DNA of 64,000 nt from NCBI GenBank assembly GCA_019930625.1, contig CP082844.1, forward strand, positions 4,836,001 to 4,900,000, in the 5' to 3' direction. Shown here piece after piece: positions 61,601-64,000 of the stretch. This DNA is from Nocardia asteroides. GTDB taxonomy: Bacteria; Actinomycetota; Actinomycetes; Mycobacteriales; Mycobacteriaceae. The translations under genes and the position numbers were made by a program. The first letter of the stretch is position 1, and every line of letters starts with the position of its first letter. The notes beneath the pieces are model-generated. The model saw only the letters and a program-made list of their open reading frames with translations. It was not told where the DNA came from and searched no databases.

Positions 61601-61819
61601 GGAGACGTCATCTATTTCACGGCCGCGCTCGACGATCCGACCGGCTGCGTCGGCGCGTCGATCTGGCAAGAGGTCGTCGACGGCCGAGTGCACAACTACG
61701 CCGTACCCACCACGCATTGGCGGATGACCGTCGCGTCGGGGCTCGCCCGGATCGCCGAGGTGCTGACCCGGGCGTGGCGCGGGGACGAGCCGGGCTCGGC
61801 ATGCCCGGTCAACCGGTGA
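52700..61819 (+). CDS. Three-module non-ribosomal peptide synthetase
   Basis: 3039 residues, order A-PCP-C-A-PCP-C-A-PCP-TE. A1 has YTSGSTGKPKGV near 182 and YGPTE near 317. PCP serines in GGNSL are at 578, 1642 and 2718. The condensation histidines are HHIAADG (763) and HHISADG (1826). TE has GWSFGG with Ser2853, Asp2880 and His3006. No epimerisation or methylation domain is seen. My reading of the selectivity residues: A1 DFICLGVIFK, unassigned; A2 DVWDFILVSK, near the Ser code with three changes; A3 DFWNIGMVHK, exactly threonine. The product should be a released or cyclised tripeptide X-Y-Thr. It begins with A, so no starter acylation is built in. No MbtH, transporter or tailoring gene is next to it. 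Confidence 0.93.
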   Translation: MTPTRRSARRAHHSRARNLLFHQLLSAAVDTSFDSAAVRYNPTGDPADQRELSYRELDETSSRLARYLIGFGLGPGDFVAVAITRSVESVLAVWAVAKTGAAYVPVDPSYPADRIAHMIADSGVVVGLTTSAHRAALPATGTDWIELDAPAHRERLAAQPGHSISYLDRSRPLTEQHLAYVIYTSGSTGKPKGVAVTHAGLAALVEHEIAVRVVTRESRVTHLCTPSFDFSVIEMLLAFSAGATLVVAPPAVFGGMELADLLRRERVTHLCITPGALESIDPAGLDDLRAILCGGERVSRELVARWANADRAFYIVYGPTETTIFATGTAALRAGEATHIGTPVPALGVHVLDARLRMVPTGVIGELYLSGPALAQGYLGRPGLTADRFVANPFATAPGARMYRTGDMVRRTSAGLIEYHGRVDFQVKIRGLRIELDEIDNALTAHPDVDYAVTLGTTLPSGGRALVSYVLPRVASAPGDCGRVTLNTTELIDFLAKTLPAYMIPASITVLDELPLTPVGKLDRAALPEPALTTRRFRAPATPTERVVADIFAALLLPHPGAGQVGANDDFFELGGNSLIATQAAARLGTALGVRVPVALLFEAPAVAKLAERLGDLTRASHPAPRPMARPERVPLSYAQRRMWFLNRFDPAAASNHIPLAVRLSGELDVDALRAAIRDLVERHEVLRTSYPDHDGTGSQCVHPVSDPRAVPELPVLDVIETEIPERTVAAVVEGFDVTAAPPIRLRLLRSNETEHVLVGAIHHIAADGSSIGPLTADLMTAYTARAAGHGPIWTPLPLQYADYTLWQRRMLGEESDPDSTLARQIGFWRERLADLPERLDLPADRPRPAVFSGRGATHEFKIDATVHAALNRLAHHHDATLFMVAHAVYAVLLARLSNTRDITVGTPVAGRGEAALDGLIGMFVNTLALRTEIDPGHTFAELLDQVRGRDIEAFGYADVPFERLVELLDPVRSSAHHPLFQTMLTFHNFAQATLELPALIVSALDFALPLAKFDLELTMVPHEDERTPLGISAAFTYSTDLFEEATVAGFARRLCALLAAVADSADRPVGELDLLDAAERTAILAHWNDTRHPVPPGLVLDGYRRAVARHPDDVAIVCACLRLTYREFDERVNRLARVLIDHGVGAESLVGLAIRRSVDLVAGMYAILTAGGAYVPLDPDHPAERLAHVLEVARPVCVLTTTADAVPMPDDVVVLTSDTLEADRRSGAPIRSDELLRTVLPEHPAYVIFTSGSTGRPKGVTVSHKAIDNQIEWMLAQYPMGPGEVYLQKTATTFDVSLWGYLMPLRSGAKLVVADHDGHRDADYLAATIAEHEVTITDFVPSMLTVFAAHAAPGSLATLRHLFVIGEALPPETVRAVRAVTEAQVHNLYGPTEAAVSVTYWPAGTGEGSTVPIGRPQWNTRVYVLDSRLRPVPAGVPGELYLAGDQLARGYVRQAAQTAGRFVANPFDRGTRMYRTGDLAVWRAPSADEPQRLEYLGRTDSQVKFRGQRIELGEIEAALLAQPSVSQAVAAVAPSPVSDRLVAYVVARPGHVIDDRELFAGISAVLPAYMIPCVLVELPALPLNVSGKLDRKALPRPTVTPGKFRAARNPVEQAVAAVFTDLLGIEGVGIDDDFFALGGNSLLATRAVARLNEALRSQVTVRDLFEAPRVAALAARAVSDGTGAVRPPLVRTRRTDRIPLSPAQHRMWLLNRIEPDSPAYNMPFAVRLTGILDVPALRYAVADVIERHEVLRTRYPVDADGQPGQEILTTAAVLPDGLAVEHDLTEVADMVNGLMCAGFDVTTAAPVRLRLFTSGRDHLLVIVTHHISADGASLAPLARDLATAYVSRLNGCAPDWPPLPVQYADFAIWQHAVLGRDDCDHSLAARQLSYWRDQLAGLTAPLELPADRPRPSRPANRGASTGFTIPAPVHQRLTAIAREHNATLFMVIHAALATVIGRLCGTTDVVIGTPVAGRGERALDDLIGMFVNTLALRVDVDPAATFHDLVDRSREAALSAFANADVPFERVVEQAAPARTGTRNPLVPVMLAFQNIEQPALELPDLTVTAVDNGAITAKFDLQVVVEPRLGADGRAAGIAVTFTYATELFDESTVRAFGRRFERIVAAVAQEPSAAVWDIGILDENDVLPADAREACAGPSDIADAAVATLPALVCEQAQRRPDASAVRFGAATLSFETLCRRANRVARALIAAGAGPESVVAVAVSRTEELPVALLGVLAAGAAYLPVDLGYPAQRLAFVLADAAPVCVLTTAADRSDIPDAGLPTVLLEQSAEFCDAPITDADRLRPLLPDNLAYVIYTSGSTGVPKGVGVTHRNVVELCANARPLFGFGERDVWTVFHSFAFDFSVWELWCGLVTGGTVVVVDYATSRTPELFRELLIREQVTVLNQTPSAFCQLVEADRDACAASGEFALRYVIFGGEALDLRHLRRWRERHPGDAPRLVNMYGITETTVHVSFLEIGAHLMDSPESLVGRALPGLDTHVLDLRLRPAPFGTPGEIYVAGSQLSRGYSGRPGLTATRFVANPFGPPGSRMYRSGDLARWTRFDGDAGLAYAGRGDQQVQLRGFRIELGEIEAALLRCPGVSQAVAVVRADPALGDQLVGYVLPEPDARLDPAGLRTQVAEYLTGYMVPAAIVVIDVIPLTPNGKLDRRALPAPAFRGREFRAAATPVESTVAAAFAEVLGADRFGMDDNFFEHGGNSLLAAKLTLRLSSALGTRIPVMRVFTAPTPAELVADLASRASGTVETEAAFDMLLPLRPRGSAAPLFCVHPVSGISWSYAGLAAYLDPDRPIYGLQTPVLATEGAMPGSIEEWADRYLELIRSEQPTGPYHLLGWSFGGVIAHEIAVQLRRAGERVALLAVMDSYMADPPGTPPGDAGQVPVAELIGGLLGEQAGDLGNVADVDWAALPQKMTELPEPFASFGADRVTRILDAAVHSVALRSAYDPPVYRGDVIYFTAALDDPTGCVGASIWQEVVDGRVHNYAVPTTHWRMTVASGLARIAEVLTRAWRGDEPGSACPVNR

Positions 61820-62945
61820 ACCAGCGGCGCAGCCGGGCCTCGGCCGCGGCGGTCTTCTCCCGGGCGAGTTCTACCGAAGGCGGTGTGAACGGGGCGACCG
61901 GCGCGGGACCGGACAGGAAATCGGCGTCGACCTTGCCGACCAGCCCGTCCCCGAACTCGATATGGCACGTGCCGCGGCCGCGGTACCGCTGCGACGGCGC
62001 CGCTGCGCGCAGCTCGGCTTCGATGCCCGCGGCGACGGTGCGGGCGGCGTCCTCGGCGAACACCCCCGCACGCGGGACCGGTGCGTCGGCGCAGTCGCCG
62101 AGGGCGAAGACGCCGGGGTACGGCGTTCGCAGTGTGCGCGGATCGACGGCGATCCAGCCGTCGGCCCCGCCCTCGGTCAACCCGGAGGCCTCGACGACCG
62201 CGGGCACCCGGTGCTTCGGGATTCCGATGAACAGGTCGTAGGGAAGATCGCCGGTGCGGGTGACCGCCACGTGGCGGCTCGGATCGAGCGCGTGCACCAC
62301 GCGCCCGGGTGAGTATTCGATTCCCCGGCGGGTCAGCGCTTCCACGATCGCGGCGGAGGTATCCGCGGACACCGGAATAGGGGAGTCCATCGGGGTCAGG
62401 AAGTGGATGCCGGTGCGCTCACGGACGCCACGCCGGGTCAGCTGCTCGTGCAGGAGCATGCCGCCTTCGTAAGGCGCGGGCGGGCACTTGAAGGGGACGC
62501 TCAGCACCGCGACGATCACGGCCCCGCCGTCGAAGTCGCCGAGGCGGTCGCGCAATCGCCGGGCGCCGTCCATCGAGTAGTACTCGTATCCGTCTTCGGC
62601 GAAGCCCGGGGTCGCGCCCGGGTCGTAGTCGGCGCCGAGCGCGACGACGAGGATGTCCGGTTCGTACTCCGAGCGGTCGGTGCGGACGCGCCGGGCCCGT
62701 GGGTCGATTTCGAGGACTTCCTCCTGCCGGAATTCGACGCGCGGATGGTCGAAGCGGGCGTAGGGCACGCGCACGGCCTCCGGCGGTACGTCTCGGAACA
62801 GGATGTCCAGTTTGGCGAAGCCGAGGGTGAAGGAGTCGTTGCGGTCGATGATGACGATGCGGAGCTCGTCGGCCGGCGAGCCCGACAGACGGGTGGCCAG
62901 CTCCAGTCCTCCGAACCCCGCACCGAGAATGAGTACGGTAGTCAT
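61809..62945 (-). CDS. NAD(P)/FAD oxidoreductase, sulfide:quinone-reductase-like
   Basis: 378 residues. TTVLILGAGFGGLELATRLS binds FAD, VFALGDCADAPVPRAGVFAE is the second FAD motif, and SVPFKCPPAPYEGGMLLHEQ carries a cysteine in the position used by sulfide:quinone reductases and flavocytochrome c sulfide dehydrogenases. Only this one of the usual redox cysteines is evident, so sulfide oxidation is uncertain; an NDH-2-like role is possible. It converges on the NRPS with an 11-base overlap of the 3' ends and is not an obvious tailoring enzyme. Confidence 0.8.
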   Translation of the reverse strand: MTTVLILGAGFGGLELATRLSGSPADELRIVIIDRNDSFTLGFAKLDILFRDVPPEAVRVPYARFDHPRVEFRQEEVLEIDPRARRVRTDRSEYEPDILVVALGADYDPGATPGFAEDGYEYYSMDGARRLRDRLGDFDGGAVIVAVLSVPFKCPPAPYEGGMLLHEQLTRRGVRERTGIHFLTPMDSPIPVSADTSAAIVEALTRRGIEYSPGRVVHALDPSRHVAVTRTGDLPYDLFIGIPKHRVPAVVEASGLTEGGADGWIAVDPRTLRTPYPGVFALGDCADAPVPRAGVFAEDAARTVAAGIEAELRAAAPSQRYRGRGTCHIEFGDGLVGKVDADFLSGPAPVAPFTPPSVELAREKTAAAEARLRRWFTG

Positions 62946-63209
62946 AGCCTGATTCTTCTCCCGGTCACGCCGCCGGTCGAGCGGCTCCCTACCGGGGGAG
63001 GAGGCCGGCCGGAGGCGCGAGCGCCTTTCCCGCGACGAACCGGCGGGCAGCTTTCCCGGTCGGAGCCCACACCGCCGTGGCCGGAGTGCCCTGCATTCGG
63101 TGACCTTCGGCCATCATCTCCGCCGCCGGATCGCGCGATGCTGAAAGCGAACCGAGTAGATCGCGCAGTGATGGCACCCGCCATCGACCACCCGTAATGA
63201 GCATGCCCC

Positions 63210-64000
63210 ATGACAGAACTACGGCCCCTCGATTCGGGCTTCATGGAACTAGAGGACGCCGACCGGCACATCAGTCTCGGAATCGGCGCGGTGGCGATCA
63301 TTTCCGGTGCTCCGCCGAGCCGGGAGGAGTTCACCGGCCTACTCGCCAGGGGGGTGGGGCAGAACGCGCGCCTGCGCCAGAAGGTGCGGCGGGCGCCACT
63401 CGACCTCGCCGCGCCGGTCTGGGAGGACGACCCGAATTTCGATCTCGCACACCATATCCGGTGGACCGCGTTGCCCACGCCGGGCGACGAGCCCGTGCTG
63501 TGCGAACTGGTGGCGGCGGAACTGGAGGAGCGGCTCGATCGCGACCACCCGCTGTGGCAGTGCGTTGTCGTCGAGCATCTCTCCGGTGACCGCTGGGCCC
63601 TGGTCGTCAAAGCGCATCACAGCCTGGTGGACGGAGTGTCCGGCATCTCGGTGTTCCGGAACCTCTGCGATGCGGTATCGGCGGAACCGCAGGACGCCGC
63701 GACCGAGCCGCGGGCTCGTACCGAGGTGCGGTGGCTGGACGTGGTTCGCGACGTGGCACGGCTGCCCGTCGTCGCGCCCCGGACTGTGCTCGGCATGGTG
63801 CGCGGTCTTGCTCCGCTCGCCTCCGCCGTCGTGTCACCGGCCGCCGGAGGCTCGCTCAACGGCCCCATCGGACGGCAGCGCCGGTACGTCGTGGCGCGCG
63901 CCGCCCTGTCGGATGTCCATCACATCGGTGACGCGTTCGGCGTCACCGTCAACGACGTCGTACTGGCCTCGGTCGCCGCCGCATACCGCGACCTGCTGAT
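63210..64000 (+). CDS. WS/DGAT acyltransferase, 5' part
   Basis: The frame from the ATG at 63210 is open to the window end (263 codons visible). It begins MTELRPLDSGFMELEDADRH, and the catalytic HHxxxDG reads KAHHSLVDGVSGI near residue 137, followed by the long linker and the VNDVVLASVAAAYRDLL helix. Family: wax ester synthase/acyl-CoA:diacylglycerol acyltransferase, which esterifies fatty acyl-CoA to diacylglycerol or fatty alcohol for storage lipid. Full members are ~450-470 residues, so about 40% is missing. No close ribosome site is evident. Confidence 0.88.
   Translation, partial: MTELRPLDSGFMELEDADRHISLGIGAVAIISGAPPSREEFTGLLARGVGQNARLRQKVRRAPLDLAAPVWEDDPNFDLAHHIRWTALPTPGDEPVLCELVAAELEERLDRDHPLWQCVVVEHLSGDRWALVVKAHHSLVDGVSGISVFRNLCDAVSAEPQDAATEPRARTEVRWLDVVRDVARLPVVAPRTVLGMVRGLAPLASAVVSPAAGGSLNGPIGRQRRYVVARAALSDVHHIGDAFGVTVNDVVLASVAAAYRDLL

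Overview
The window reads as a chromosome segment of a high-GC mycolata-type actinobacterium, most probably Nocardia or a close relative. This is inferred from gene content: a UsfX/SigF anti-sigma/sigma pair, an Hrp1-like CBS protein, UdgX, a GT87 mannosyltransferase, an F420-type LLM oxidoreductase, a wax ester synthase/DGAT-type acyltransferase, ectABCD and a three-module NRPS. Genes are dense on both strands, many overlap by 4 bases, and several have near-leaderless promoters. I saw no rRNA, tRNA, CRISPR array, insertion sequence or prophage.

1-8.4 kb: the 3' part of an acyl-CoA carboxylase carboxyltransferase, a frameshifted remnant of an ECF sigma factor, a pentapeptide-repeat protein, an AraC regulator, a PP2C phosphatase with an N-terminal double zinc ribbon, an SDR, a small P-loop kinase, a FAD/Rieske oxidoreductase and a GT9 glycosyltransferase.

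8.6-20.4 kb: a general-stress island. It holds two lipoproteins, a CBS protein, a metallophosphoesterase/BON/nucleotidyltransferase operon, ChaB-like and DUF6328 proteins, a GT4 glycosyltransferase, STAS and PAS-ANTAR proteins, usfX-sigF, a proline-rich protein, a 115-aa protein and a two-component system. Elements of the form GTTTNN-N13/14-GGGTAY precede several of these genes, including sigF itself, and recur at about 37.3 and 48.9 kb. I read them as a local SigF regulon.

20.5-23.75 kb: a complete ectABCD operon for ectoine and 5-hydroxyectoine, closed by a long hairpin. 23.8-28.3 kb (minus strand): a lactate-monooxygenase-like flavoenzyme, an Erm-type rRNA methyltransferase with a long leader that encodes a candidate RLR stalling peptide, and a large proline-rich protein with C-terminal Sel1/TPR-like repeats and an internal duplication.

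28.6-47.4 kb: mixed metabolism and regulation. Included are a DapB-like reductase with an AhpD-like partner, an APC permease, a CoA-disulfide-reductase-like enzyme, an ankyrin protein, UdgX, a GT87 mannosyltransferase, methyltransferases (one in an operon with a MerR regulator under a MerR-style 19-bp-spacer promoter), an NmrA-like protein, a tiny secreted Cys-containing peptide, an aromatic-hydroxylase-type monooxygenase, a CapA-like protein and several unknown proteins.

47.9-64 kb: an MHYT sensor preceded by an AT-rich palindrome, an LLM/F420 oxidoreductase, a TetR regulator and FAD oxidase with a 35-bp inverted repeat in the divergent intergenic region, a 3039-residue NRPS (A-PCP-C-A-PCP-C-A-PCP-TE, third module with an exact Thr code), an SQR/NDH-2-like flavoprotein, and the 5' part of a WS/DGAT acyltransferase cut by the window end.
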